A stretch of 64,000 bases of DNA from NCBI GenBank assembly GCA_023459335.1, contig JAEWUO010000004.1, positions 62,001-126,000 of the forward strand, given 5' to 3'. The position numbers and the translations under genes were made by a program. The DNA comes from Bacillota bacterium. Its GTDB lineage: Bacteria > Bacillota > Clostridia > Christensenellales > CAG-138. Of this stretch, positions 7,403-15,056 are shown piece by piece; position 1 is the stretch's first letter, and every line of letters begins with the position of its first letter. The notes below the pieces were generated by a model that worked only from the letters and a program-made list of their open reading frames with translations, was not told the DNA's origin and made no database searches.

Positions 7403-8776
7403 ATGGACACCAGCAAAGTAAAGAAAGCCGCGCAGGCTTACGAACAGCAGATGACGAAGTTCCTCCGCGATCTGATCGCAATTCCCAGCGAAAGCTGCGA
7501 AGAGGAAGGCGTCATCCGCCGCACCATACAGGAGATGGAAGCGCTTGGCTTCGACAAAGCCGAAATCGATCCGGAAGGCAACGCCCTCGGCTGGATGGGC
7601 AAGGGGGAGAAGATCATTGCGTTCGACGGGCATATCGACACCGTCGGCATCGGCAATATCCGCAACTGGGAAAAAGACCCTTACAAAGGTTATGAAACCA
7701 ATGACGTAATCTACGGACGCGGCGGCTCCGATCAGGAGGGCGGCGTGGTTTCCGCCGTCTACGGCGCGAAGATCATGAAAGACCTGGGCCTGATTCCGGA
7801 CGGCTACAAAATCCTCGTGACGGCCACCGTGCAGGAAGAGGACTGCGACGGACTCTGCTGGCAGTATATCCACAACGAAGACAGAATCAAGCCGGAGTTC
7901 GTGGTTTCCACCGAACCCACCGACGGCGGCATCTACCGCGGGCACCGCGGACGCATGGAGATCCGCGTGGATGTTGCGGGCGTTTCCTGCCACGGCAGCG
8001 CGCCGGAACGCGGCGACAACGCGATCTACAAGATGGCGGATATCCTCAAGGATGTGGAATCCCTCAACGCCAACGGCTGCGGTTCGTCCGACGAGATCAA
8101 GGGCCTATGCAAGATGCTCGACCCGAAGTTCAACCCCGAACACTATGAAGACGCGCGTTTCCTGGGCCGCGGCACCTGCACGGTTTCCCAGATTTTCTTT
8201 ACCAGCCCCTCGCGCTGCGCGGTTGCGGACAGCTGCTCGATCTCGATCGACCGCCGCATGACCGCCGGCGAAACCTGGGACAGCTGCATCAAGGAAATCG
8301 AAGCCCTTCCCGCCTGCAAAAAACACGGCGCGAAAGTGAGCATGTATCTCTACGACCGTCCGGCATGGACGGGACTCGTGTATGAAACCGAGTGTTATTT
8401 CCCGACGTGGATCAATAAAGAATCCGCCGGGCACGTGCAGGCCGTTGCGGACGCGCACAAGGCGCTTTACGGCGACAAGCGCATCGGCGCGGAAGGTTCC
8501 ATGCACCTTCGTAACCGTCCGCTGATCGACAAATGGACCTTCTCCACCAACGGCGTCGCGATTCAGGGCCGCTACGGCATCCCCTGCGTCGGCTTCGGCC
8601 CGGGCGCGGAGAGCCAGGCGCACGCGCCGAACGAGATCACCTGGAAGCAGGACCTTGTCACCTGCGCGGCGGTCTACGCGCTGATCCCCTCCATGTATCA
8701 GGGGCAGGGGGAAGGCGACGCGTGCCAGTTCCGCGCCGGAGGCACGGATACAAAATCGGACAAGTCCGCCTGCTGA
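7403..8776 (+). CDS. ygeY: YgeY-type M20 family hydrolase
   Basis: 457 residues. M20 metallohydrolase; the E. coli homologue YgeY is a 'selenium metabolism-linked hydrolase' by neighbourhood, with related proteins acting as deacylases. Metal and catalytic motifs are visible: AFDGHIDTVG (His and Asp), GRGGSDQEGG (bridging Asp), VQEEDCDGL (catalytic Glu pair), STEPTD and a C-terminal HAPNE. The start at 7403 has GAAAGGAAGAG upstream. It is followed after 85 bases by ygeW, with a strong hairpin in between. YgeY and YgeW are neighbours in E. coli too, with carbamate kinase and amidohydrolases. Confidence 0.92.
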   Translation: MDTSKVKKAAQAYEQQMTKFLRDLIAIPSESCEEEGVIRRTIQEMEALGFDKAEIDPEGNALGWMGKGEKIIAFDGHIDTVGIGNIRNWEKDPYKGYETNDVIYGRGGSDQEGGVVSAVYGAKIMKDLGLIPDGYKILVTATVQEEDCDGLCWQYIHNEDRIKPEFVVSTEPTDGGIYRGHRGRMEIRVDVAGVSCHGSAPERGDNAIYKMADILKDVESLNANGCGSSDEIKGLCKMLDPKFNPEHYEDARFLGRGTCTVSQIFFTSPSRCAVADSCSISIDRRMTAGETWDSCIKEIEALPACKKHGAKVSMYLYDRPAWTGLVYETECYFPTWINKESAGHVQAVADAHKALYGDKRIGAEGSMHLRNRPLIDKWTFSTNGVAIQGRYGIPCVGFGPGAESQAHAPNEITWKQDLVTCAAVYALIPSMYQGQGEGDACQFRAGGTDTKSDKSAC

Positions 8777-8788
8777 AGGCAGGCTGCA

Positions 8789-8829
8789 CGCAGAGCGGGC
8801 GGCGCCCGCTCTGCGCTTATTTTCTCTTT
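8789..8829 (+). terminator. Strong hairpin and U-tract between ygeY and ygeW
   Basis: Perfect 12-bp stem (8789-8800 and 8804-8815) with a 3-nt loop, followed by CTTATTTTCTCTTTTT. It has the form of an intrinsic terminator lying inside a two-gene unit. No second promoter was obvious between it and ygeW, so it may act as a partial terminator that lowers ygeW expression. Confidence 0.75.
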
Positions 8830-8861
8830 TTCACCAAAACAAGAGTACAGGAGTGAGTTTT

Positions 8862-10067
8862 ATGGGTAAGCAGGAAGGCATCAAATCGTTTACAAAGACG
8901 CTGGAAGGTCTGAATTTTGCAAACATGTACGAAGGCGATTTTTTCCTCACGTGGGAAAAATCGCGCGACGAGCTCGACGCGGTGTTCACCGTCGCCAACG
9001 CGCTCAGAAATCTCAGGGAGCGCAACATTTCGGCCAAAATTTTCGACTCCGGCCTCGGCATCTCTCTCTTTAGAGACAACAGCACACGCACGCGTTTCTC
9101 GTTCGCGTCCGCCTGCAACCTGCTGGGGTTGGAAGTGCAGGATCTCGACGAAGGAAAGAGCCAGATCGCACACGGCGAAACCGTCCGCGAAACCGCGAAT
9201 ATGATCAGCTTCATGGCGGACGCGATCGGCATCCGCGACGATATGTACATCGGCAAGGGAAACGCCTATATGCACGAAGTCGTCAACGCGGTCAAGCAGG
9301 GGCACATCGACGGCGTGCTTGAGCAGAAACCGACGCTGGTCAACCTCCAGTGCGACATCGACCACCCGACGCAGTGCATGGCCGACATGGCGCATTGCAT
9401 CCGCGAATTCGGCGGCGTGGAAAACCTCAAGGGCAAGAAGATCGCCATGACCTGGGCGTACAGCCCCAGCTACGGCAAGCCGCTTTCCGTCCCGCAGGGC
9501 GTGATCGGCCTCTTCACGCGCTTCGGCATGGACGTCACGCTCGCGCATCCGGAAGGATACGAAGTCATGGACGACGTGCTGTCCGTCGCCAAACGCCAGA
9601 GCGCGGAGAGCGGCGGCAAATTCACCGTGACGCACAGCATGGCGGACGCGTTCAAGGATGCGGACATCGTGTACCCCAAGAGCTGGGCGCCGTTTCGCGC
9701 CATGGAAGAGCGCACGACGCTCTACGGCAACGGCGATCTGGACGGCATCAAGGCGCTGGAGAAAAAGCTGCTCAAACAGAACGCCGAGCATAAGGATTGG
9801 GAATGCACGGAAGAGCTGATGGCGAAGACCAAAAACGGCAAGGCGCTTTATCTGCACTGCCTGCCCGCCGACATCACGGATATCAGCTGCGACGCGGGCG
9901 AAGTCGCCGCCAGCGTGTTCGACCGCTACCGCGACCCGCTTTACAAGCAGGCGTCCTTTAAGCCGTATATCATCGCCGCGATGATCTTCCTCGCGAAGGT
10001 CAAGGACCCGACGGAGATGCTTAAGCAGCTGGAGAAACGCGGCAAGCTCCGCCACCACGGCATCTAA
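8862..10067 (+). CDS. ygeW: Knotted carbamoyltransferase YgeW
   Basis: 401 residues; aspartate/ornithine carbamoyltransferase superfamily, YgeW branch, whose physiological substrate is not settled. The carbamoyl-phosphate loop FRDNSTRTRFSF is at about residues 70-81, followed by HGETVRETANM, the HPTQ motif in CDIDHPTQCMAD, and HCLPADI near residue 330. The ATG at 8862 is chosen over a GTG at 8853 because ACAGGAG (8846-8852) is 9 bases away from the ATG but abuts the GTG. It is the last gene of the dauR-ygeY-ygeW run and has its own terminator. A carbamate kinase gene lies 12 kb away on the other strand. Confidence 0.92.
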   Translation: MGKQEGIKSFTKTLEGLNFANMYEGDFFLTWEKSRDELDAVFTVANALRNLRERNISAKIFDSGLGISLFRDNSTRTRFSFASACNLLGLEVQDLDEGKSQIAHGETVRETANMISFMADAIGIRDDMYIGKGNAYMHEVVNAVKQGHIDGVLEQKPTLVNLQCDIDHPTQCMADMAHCIREFGGVENLKGKKIAMTWAYSPSYGKPLSVPQGVIGLFTRFGMDVTLAHPEGYEVMDDVLSVAKRQSAESGGKFTVTHSMADAFKDADIVYPKSWAPFRAMEERTTLYGNGDLDGIKALEKKLLKQNAEHKDWECTEELMAKTKNGKALYLHCLPADITDISCDAGEVAASVFDRYRDPLYKQASFKPYIIAAMIFLAKVKDPTEMLKQLEKRGKLRHHGI

Positions 10068-10087
10068 TTCTAGTAACGAAACAAACG

Positions 10088-10116
10088 GGCGCGCCGGAAA
10101 CGGCGCGCCTGCGTTT
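10088..10116 (+). terminator. Terminator of ygeW
   Basis: Nine-bp stem GGCGCGCCG / CGGCGCGCC (10088-10096, 10101-10109) with a GAAA tetraloop, followed by TGCGTTTTG. Confidence 0.8.
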
Positions 10117-10134
10117 TGCCAGCTTTATACCGAT

Positions 10135-10172
10135 TTGCCTTTTTCCACCGTTTTATCGTAAAATGTGGAGAA
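10135..10172 (+). promoter_or_regulatory. plsY-like gene promoter with paired inverted DnaA-box-like elements
   Basis: -35 TTGCCT (10135-10140), an 18-bp spacer and -10 TAAAAT (10159-10164). The 9-mer TTTTCCACC begins directly after the -35 (10141-10149). The inverted 9-mer TGTGGAGAA (10164-10172) overlaps the last base of the -10. The same geometry recurs at the cobA promoter at 10943-10980, with 31 of 39 bases identical from 10134. Confidence 0.65.
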
Positions 10173-10257
10173 CCGAACGTATTGATTCTAAAAAATCGGA
10201 TGATTCGCGAGGTCGGCGAATATTTGGCAGAGATTCACAAACGGAGGATGCTTGTCT

Positions 10258-10875
10258 ATGTATGAAGTTCCTGCTTCTATACTGCTTGGATATCTGCTTG
10301 GATGCATCAACCCCGCTTGGATCATTTCCCGGCTCAAGAAGAAAGAACTGCGTCGCGAAGGCACAAAAAACCTCGGCGCAACCAATGTCTTTTTAACAAT
10401 CGGAAAGTCCGTCGGCGTTCTTGTTATGCTTCTGGATATCGGAAAAGCGTTTGCCGCGGTCACGATTGCAAAAGCGCTTTTCCCGCAGCTTGCGGTTGCG
10501 GGCGTCATAGCCGGCGGCGCGGCGATGCTGGGACATATGTTCCCGTTTTCGCTCGGTTTCAAGGGCGGAAAAGGATCGTCCTGTCTTGCCGGAGTGGTCA
10601 TCGCGTTGGACGTCAGGATATTTCTGATTCTGCTGCTGCTTGGCATCGCTCTTTCATTCATAGTGAATTATCCCTGGGCGCTGCCCGTTTCGGCCGCGGG
10701 ATTGTTTCCCATTGCTTATGGAGTCAGTACGCAAAGCAATCTGAGCATCGCGATTCTATTTTTTCCGTGCATGTGTCTGATCATAAAGCATATGGAAAAC
10801 TTTCGTCAGGTCCGCAACGGCACGGAGCCGACGGTAAGCGGTTATCTGAAGCGGTCGCATCATGAAAAACCTTGA
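10258..10875 (+). CDS. PlsY-like acyl-phosphate:glycerol-3-phosphate acyltransferase
   Basis: 205 residues, about five membrane segments. PlsY makes lysophosphatidate from acyl-phosphate and glycerol-3-phosphate at the start of phospholipid synthesis. Family motifs are present but modified: GTKNLGATNVF at about residues 35-45 (usual GSGNxGATN) and GFKGGKGSS at about 100-108. The canonical genome may hold another plsY; this divergent copy could be a paralogue. GGAGG at 10243-10247 favours the ATG at 10258 over a TTG at 10252. A terminator and the cobA gene follow; both genes carry the same promoter module. Confidence 0.85.
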   Translation: MYEVPASILLGYLLGCINPAWIISRLKKKELRREGTKNLGATNVFLTIGKSVGVLVMLLDIGKAFAAVTIAKALFPQLAVAGVIAGGAAMLGHMFPFSLGFKGGKGSSCLAGVVIALDVRIFLILLLLGIALSFIVNYPWALPVSAAGLFPIAYGVSTQSNLSIAILFFPCMCLIIKHMENFRQVRNGTEPTVSGYLKRSHHEKP

Positions 10876-10913
10876 GACAACCGATCAATCTGCGATTTCA
10901 CGAGCAGCCAAAG

Positions 10914-10953
10914 AAGGCAAACGCGCATCCATCTCCGCACGTTTGCCTTTATC
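10914..10953 (+). terminator. Terminator of the plsY-like gene, overlapping the cobA promoter
   Basis: Ten-bp stem AAGGCAAACG / CGTTTGCCTT (10914-10923, 10940-10949) with a 16-nt loop, followed by TTATCC. The 3' arm contains the -35 element of the next promoter, so the two signals are interlocked. Confidence 0.6.
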
Positions 10954-10980
10954 CGCATTCTTAGCGTACAATGTGGATAA
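10943..10980 (+). promoter_or_regulatory. cobA promoter with paired inverted DnaA-box-like elements
   Basis: -35 TTGCCT (10943-10948), an 18-bp spacer and -10 TACAAT (10967-10972). TTATCCGCA (10949-10957) starts directly after the -35, and the perfect DnaA box TGTGGATAA (10972-10980) overlaps the -10 by one base. Geometry and most bases equal those of the plsY-like promoter. Confidence 0.65.
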
Positions 10981-11008
10981 ATAAGTGCATTCGTTCGGAG
11001 GCATCGCC

Positions 11009-11518
11009 ATGATTCACGTCTATTGCGGGGACGGCAAGGGCAAGACCACAGCGGCGCTGGGGCTGATCCTGAGGCATGTCGGTAGCGGCGGCAAGGCTGT
11101 GCTCGCACAGTTTCTCAAGAGCCTGCCAACGGGCGAGCTGGCCGCGCTGGAGCGGCTCGGCGTGCCCGTCTACCGCAACGAGCTGCCGCACGAGTTCTTC
11201 CCCAATATGAGCGAAGAGACAAAAGCGCAGGTGCGCGAAACGCACGGCCGCACGCTGGCGGAAGTGACGCGCCTCGCGCGAGCAAACGAATGTTCTCTCT
11301 TGGTGCTGGACGAGCTCAGCGCCGCGCTCGCGCTGGGGCTGATCGACCGCGAAAAGGTGTTCGCCCTGCTGGACGATCACGGTGACGCGGAGCTTGTCGT
11401 CACAGGGCGCGACCCCGATCCCGAACTGCTCGCGCGTGCGGATTACGTCACCGAGATGAAGCTCGTCAAGCACCCGTATGAAAAGGGCGTGAAGGCGAGA
11501 AAGGGAATTGAGTTCTAG
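11009..11518 (+). CDS. cobA: Cob(I)alamin adenosyltransferase, CobA/BtuR family
   Basis: 169 residues. Transfers the adenosyl group from ATP to cob(I)alamin to make coenzyme B12. The N-terminal P-loop is GDGKGKTTAAL at about residues 7-17; LLVLDELSAALALGLI forms the Walker B region and VVTGRDPD follows, as in CobA proteins. At the short end of the family (often 170-200). The ATG at 11009 has CGGAGGC upstream; an upstream ATG at 10985 lacks a site. It is a single-gene unit between its own promoter and a bidirectional terminator. No other B12 genes are visible. Confidence 0.88.
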   Translation: MIHVYCGDGKGKTTAALGLILRHVGSGGKAVLAQFLKSLPTGELAALERLGVPVYRNELPHEFFPNMSEETKAQVRETHGRTLAEVTRLARANECSLLVLDELSAALALGLIDREKVFALLDDHGDAELVVTGRDPDPELLARADYVTEMKLVKHPYEKGVKARKGIEF

Positions 11519-11521
11519 AAT

Positions 11522-11537
11522 TGTTTCACGGGAAACA
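11522..11537. promoter_or_regulatory. parS-like site
   Basis: TGTTTCACGGGAAACA differs by one base from the palindrome TGTTTCACGTGAAACA used by Spo0J/ParB proteins. It lies about 7 kb left of the two sites next to parA, directly after the cobA stop. Confidence 0.75.
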
Positions 11538-11562
11538 AAAAGGGAATCCAGATTCCCTTTTT
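11537..11562. terminator. Bidirectional terminator between convergent genes
   Basis: Twelve-bp perfect stem AAAAAGGGAATC / GATTCCCTTTTT (11537-11548, 11551-11562), A-rich on one side and T-rich on the other. It serves cobA and the leftward hypothetical gene ending at 11590. Confidence 0.85.
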
Positions 11563-11589
11563 ATTACAGAAATGTATAGTTTGGAGGGA

Positions 11590-11994
11590 CTATTCCTCAT
11601 GTTTTTTTGCCAAAATATAATTAAAGAAGTTGCATTCAGTATGTATCTTCTCTTTCTTTAATAGGATCCATCCCTTATTTAATAGTTTTTCCATTTCTCT
11701 TATATCCGTTGTTTTTCTTATCTGTTCTACTTGAAATTTAATTGGTTGTATATCGGTGAAGTTCATTGGTAATGCAAGTCTTTGAGTAATGTCTTTCCAG
11801 GGCATATCATAAATTCTATTACTTCCTTTTTCCTTTAAGCGAAAGGCGAATTGAATTGGATTTGGACTCCCATTTGATGAGAAGGTAACAACACCAGATT
11901 CAATTATTATCCACCCTTCGCTAAGACGCCTATTAATATCATCATCAGCGCTTAATATCATTGTACCATCTTCACATTTTATATAGACTTCCAT
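11590..11994 (-). CDS. Hypothetical protein, AT-rich, two related segments
   Basis: 134 residues, no family recognised. Two similar elements, RRLSEGWIIIES at about residues 22-33 and KLLNKGWILLKKE at about 103-115, suggest an internal duplication; the pattern L-x-x-GW-hydrophobic is like that of DUF4177-type small proteins. No signal peptide or membrane segment. AGGAAGGAGAA precedes the ATG at 11994, so it is probably expressed. Codon use is AT-rich and unlike that of its neighbours, which suggests recent acquisition. Confidence 0.65.
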   Translation of the reverse strand: MEVYIKCEDGTMILSADDDINRRLSEGWIIIESGVVTFSSNGSPNPIQFAFRLKEKGSNRIYDMPWKDITQRLALPMNFTDIQPIKFQVEQIRKTTDIREMEKLLNKGWILLKKEKIHTECNFFNYILAKKHEE

Positions 11995-12148
11995 ACAATT
12001 CTCCTTCCTTCTGTTCTATTATACCACAAAAAACAGAAAATCAGAGCGATTTACAATTTGTTGCTGTTCTCGAAAGTTAAAACCGCATTTTTTCGTTTTC
12101 TTAGTAACTCTTATTTGCTATTCTTTTTTATTGTGAGGAATTTTTCAG

Positions 12149-12640
12149 CTATACCTCCAGCCAGTAATTCACGATATCCTGATACACCCCAAACTTGACC
12201 CCGACTTCCGGTATCGTCCCGCAGTAGACAAACCCGAATTTCTTATGCAGGAGGATGCTTGGCTCGTTCGTCGCGGAGATGACGGAGATCACTGCGTGCG
12301 TCCGCTCGTCGGCGCGCGCTTCGTCCAGAATGAACGCCATCATCTCGCTGGCAAGCCCGCGCTTGCGGTACTCCGGCGAAACATAGATGGAAAGTTCCAC
12401 GGTCGAGCGGAACGCCTCCTTCTCGCGGTAGGAGGAGAGCGAAACATAGCCCGCCACGCGGCCTTCGTTTTCCGCGACATACAGCGGATGGTTTTCCACG
12501 TTGTGGTGATCGAACCAGACCTGCCACTCGTCCAGCGTGCGCGGGGTGAGGTCGAGATTCGCCACACTGCTGACGACCTCGCGGTTATAGATCGCGAGCA
12601 GTTCCGGCAAATCCTTTTGTTCCGCTTTTCGAATCAGCAT
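12149..12640 (-). CDS. GNAT N-acetyltransferase (phosphinothricin/methionine-sulfoximine acetyltransferase type)
   Basis: 163 residues. Acetyl-CoA dependent amine acetyltransferase. The N-terminus MLIRKAEQKDLPELLAIYN, the acetyl-CoA loop YVSPEYRKRGLASEMM at about residues 87-102 and the SVISATNEPSILLHKKFGF segment are typical of the PAT/MnaT branch, which acts on small amino-acid analogues. The true substrate is unknown. Poor ribosome site (AAGAGAAG). It stands alone, transcribed leftward. Confidence 0.85.
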   Translation of the reverse strand: MLIRKAEQKDLPELLAIYNREVVSSVANLDLTPRTLDEWQVWFDHHNVENHPLYVAENEGRVAGYVSLSSYREKEAFRSTVELSIYVSPEYRKRGLASEMMAFILDEARADERTHAVISVISATNEPSILLHKKFGFVYCGTIPEVGVKFGVYQDIVNYWLEV

Positions 12641-12700
12641 GTATATCTTCTCTTTTCATTTATGTTTTTCTAATTATATTTGAATTTGCGGCTTTTGCAA

Positions 12701-12775
12701 TAAAAAAGCTTCTCTTTTTAAGAAGCAATCAAGGAATCATCTAAGTTCTTTTGCAACCTTTTCTTTCAAGAAAAG
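12701..12775 (-). repeat. Bipartite 3' repeat-plus-terminator element (copy at lepB)
   Basis: Read on the minus strand, the core CTTTTCTTGAAAGAAAAG (12775-12758) is followed by GTTGCAAAAGAACTTAG. Some 14 bases further comes a terminator (GCTTCT...AGAAGC, arms 12721-12726 and 12708-12713, then TTTTTTA). The core overlaps the lepB stop codon. The same design recurs after parB and aspS. Confidence 0.75.
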
Positions 12776-13320
12776 TAGGTGATCCGGCTGAAAGGAGATA
12801 CCCGCAGCCGCAGCACGCCTTCGATGCGGTCGAAGGGAATGCAGCCCACCGAATCCACGCGGCTGTCGTACATTTCCTCGCGGTTGTCGCCGAGCAGGAA
12901 GACGCATCCCGCGGGCACCTCGACGGGCGCCATGTCTCCGACGTAGTTCACGCCGTAACTGCTCTCGTCGAGCGGGATGCTGTTGATGAACACATGCCCC
13001 GCGACCAGCTCGACCTTCTCACCCGGCATACCGACGATGCGCTTGAGGAACAACCCGTCCTGCGTCTGAAACAGCACGATATCCCCGCGCTCCGGCATCC
13101 GTAAAAATTTCCCGATGCGGTCGCAGAGCACCGCCTCGCCGGTCTGCAGCGCGGGCGCCATGCTCGCGTCCTCGATCCGGACCGGAAACAGCCAGACAAA
13201 AAAAACAAGGCAAAGGACGGCCGCCGTGACAAGCAGGGAAAACAGCCATCCGATCCGCCTTGCATTTCGATAGGCGCGCACGCGGCCTTCGCTGCGGCGG
13301 CGCCTGCGCATCTCGCTCAA
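12766..13320 (-). CDS. lepB: Signal peptidase I (second of two)
   Basis: 184 residues. Membrane-bound serine protease that removes signal peptides. An Arg-rich N-terminus (RRRRRSEGRVRAYRNARR) precedes one membrane segment at about residues 23-45; the catalytic Ser is in EDASMAPAL and the catalytic Lys in LKRIVGMPGE; the GDNREEMYDSR box follows. The start is a TTG at 13320 that overlaps the upstream stop (TTGA); an ATG at 13311 is an equally possible start. It follows another lepB gene in the same operon, but the two are only moderately alike. The last codons lie inside the 3' repeat element. Confidence 0.9.
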   Translation of the reverse strand: MSEMRRRRRSEGRVRAYRNARRIGWLFSLLVTAAVLCLVFFVWLFPVRIEDASMAPALQTGEAVLCDRIGKFLRMPERGDIVLFQTQDGLFLKRIVGMPGEKVELVAGHVFINSIPLDESSYGVNYVGDMAPVEVPAGCVFLLGDNREEMYDSRVDSVGCIPFDRIEGVLRLRVSPFSRITYFS

Positions 13321-13928
13321 GAGTAGGTCACCCGGGAAAAGGTCTCAATTTCGTTGAACGGATAGACGACGGCGATCACGCGGCCAACCACCTTGGCATA
13401 CGGAATGCAGCCGACGGAAGGGTTCCGGCTGTCCTTGCTGCCGTTTCGGTTGTCGCCGACAACGAACACCTGCCGGGCGCCGACGGTCACCGGTGAAATA
13501 TCGCCGATGATTTCGCCGTTCCAGTAAGCGCTTTCGTCGAGCTTTTTACTATCGATATAGATCGCGCCTTCCTTAACCTCCACGGTCTCGCCGGGCAGGC
13601 CGATCACACGCTTAACGCAGCTCTCCGTATACCCCGGATAAAAGCAAATCACGAGATCGCCGCGCTGCGGGTCGTTGAACCAGTAGCTCACCTTTTCGAC
13701 GAACATGTCTTCGTTGTTCACGAGCGTGGGAATCATCGAATCCCCGTCCACACGGATGGGTTCGGCGATGAACGAACGGATGGTCAGCGCGGCGAGCACG
13801 ACAAACAGAATGTAGAGCAAAAACTCCATATTACGAAAGGAGCGCGCGCCCCGCATGTTCTCATATTGTTCCTCGGCGCGGTCGCGCAGATATCGAATCT
13901 GGCTTGGCGTAAACGATCTACGCTTCAC
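13317..13928 (-). CDS. lepB: Signal peptidase I (first of two)
   Basis: 203 residues. One N-terminal membrane segment at about 36-52; catalytic Ser in DGDSMIPTL and Lys in CVKRVIGLPGE; VVGDNRNGSKDSR is the conserved C-terminal box. The start is GTG at 13928, with ACGGGAAC as a weak ribosome site; the gene overlaps the end of the DUF951 gene by 11 bases, which suggests coupled translation. Multiple type I signal peptidases are normal in Firmicutes. Operon order is hydrolase, DUF951, lepB, lepB. Confidence 0.93.
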   Translation of the reverse strand: MKRRSFTPSQIRYLRDRAEEQYENMRGARSFRNMEFLLYILFVVLAALTIRSFIAEPIRVDGDSMIPTLVNNEDMFVEKVSYWFNDPQRGDLVICFYPGYTESCVKRVIGLPGETVEVKEGAIYIDSKKLDESAYWNGEIIGDISPVTVGARQVFVVGDNRNGSKDSRNPSVGCIPYAKVVGRVIAVVYPFNEIETFSRVTYS

Positions 13929-14124
13929 TCTGTTGTTCCCGTCTGGTCAGAATTTTCTTTCCCATCCGCACGAAGTCCGCGCGGTCGAGCATCACGATAC
14001 GTCCGCAGCGGTTGCACTTGATCTTCACGTCCGCGCCCACGCGGATGATCGTCCATTCGTTGGCGCCGCATGCGTGCGGTTTTTTCATGAGCACCACGTC
14101 GCCCAGATCGAATTCCGCGATCAT
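13918..14124 (-). CDS. DUF951 protein (YyzM-like)
   Basis: 68 residues. Conserved small Firmicutes protein: FDLGDVVLMKKPHACGANEW at the N-terminus, then a zinc-like CNRCGR and RADFVRMGKK. Function unknown. In Bacillus subtilis the homologue yyzM lies near the origin close to spo0J, so its position beside dnaA fits. The ATG at 14124 overlaps the preceding stop as ATGA, indicating translational coupling. Confidence 0.9.
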   Translation of the reverse strand: MIAEFDLGDVVLMKKPHACGANEWTIIRVGADVKIKCNRCGRIVMLDRADFVRMGKKILTRREQQSEA

Positions 14125-15056
14125 TCCGTATCGTCCGCGAGGTTCTGCGTATAGCGGTATACGTCGTAGTTCGGCACGGCGGGCGGGATATAGCTGTAAA
14201 GGATTTCCAGCAGTTTAACCGGCGCCTCCTCGTGCAGCAGATGCCCGGCGTTTCGTACGAGATAGTACCGGCCCGCGCGAAGGATGCTCTGGAAATACAC
14301 GCTGCCCGACGGCGGATGCCAGCGGTCGTTCTTGCCCCAGAGCACGAGCACTTCGTGCTCCACCGGCAAAAGCCCCTCCGCGATGCGCTCCTGATCGTAA
14401 TTGCGCAGCGCGTACATAAGCGCTTCCCGCGCGAGTCCGTCCGAGATCGGCTCATAATACTGCCTGACCACATAATCGTCGATCAGCGCGGGGTCGGAGA
14501 CGCATTCTTCGAGCAGCTTGCGCACATCGTTTGCGGTATAGAGGTTCCGCGCGAAAGTGGCGACCAGGGGCTTCATCATGTTATGGACGAGCTGCGGCAT
14601 CTGTTCCGTGATCCCGCCCGGCGAAATGGCGACGCAGTTGGCAACGCGCTTGGGATAGAGCGAGAGAAAACGAAGCATGTACATCGCTCCCAGGGAAAAA
14701 GCGACGATATGCGCGGATTTAATGTTGAGCGCGTCTAAAAACGCGTTGAACAGGAACGCGAAATCGTCCGCGGTATAGGAAAACGTATCCGGCCGGGACG
14801 AATACCCGTGCCCGGGCAGGTCGATCGCGATGACGCGGTAATTATCCGAGAGTTCCGCAAAGACGTTGCGCCAGGTGTAAAGCGACTGGCCGAGCGAATG
14901 GATCAGAAGCAGCGGCTCGCCGACGCCGGCTTCCAGATAATGAACGCGCGCAATTTCGCTTTCCTCATCCTCCCCGGGCGCGGGCAGGGTGATTTCGACG
15001 AAATCGCCCACCTTTTCGGAATTTATGAATAACTGACTGCGCAGCGATTCTCCCAC
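14121..15056 (-). CDS. Alpha/beta hydrolase
   Basis: 311 residues. Alpha/beta hydrolase fold: oxyanion segment LLIHSLGQS, IDLPGHGYSS, nucleophile elbow AFSLGAM (Ser), GKNDRWHP (Asp) and NAGHLLHEEAP (His), in the usual order. No signal peptide. The substrate cannot be told. The GTG at 15056 is chosen because GGGGGA lies 9 bases upstream; a TTG at 15062 is too close to that site. First gene of a four-gene operon and divergent from dnaA, where many Firmicutes have rpmH-rnpA instead. Confidence 0.85.
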   Translation of the reverse strand: MGESLRSQLFINSEKVGDFVEITLPAPGEDEESEIARVHYLEAGVGEPLLLIHSLGQSLYTWRNVFAELSDNYRVIAIDLPGHGYSSRPDTFSYTADDFAFLFNAFLDALNIKSAHIVAFSLGAMYMLRFLSLYPKRVANCVAISPGGITEQMPQLVHNMMKPLVATFARNLYTANDVRKLLEECVSDPALIDDYVVRQYYEPISDGLAREALMYALRNYDQERIAEGLLPVEHEVLVLWGKNDRWHPPSGSVYFQSILRAGRYYLVRNAGHLLHEEAPVKLLEILYSYIPPAVPNYDVYRYTQNLADDTE

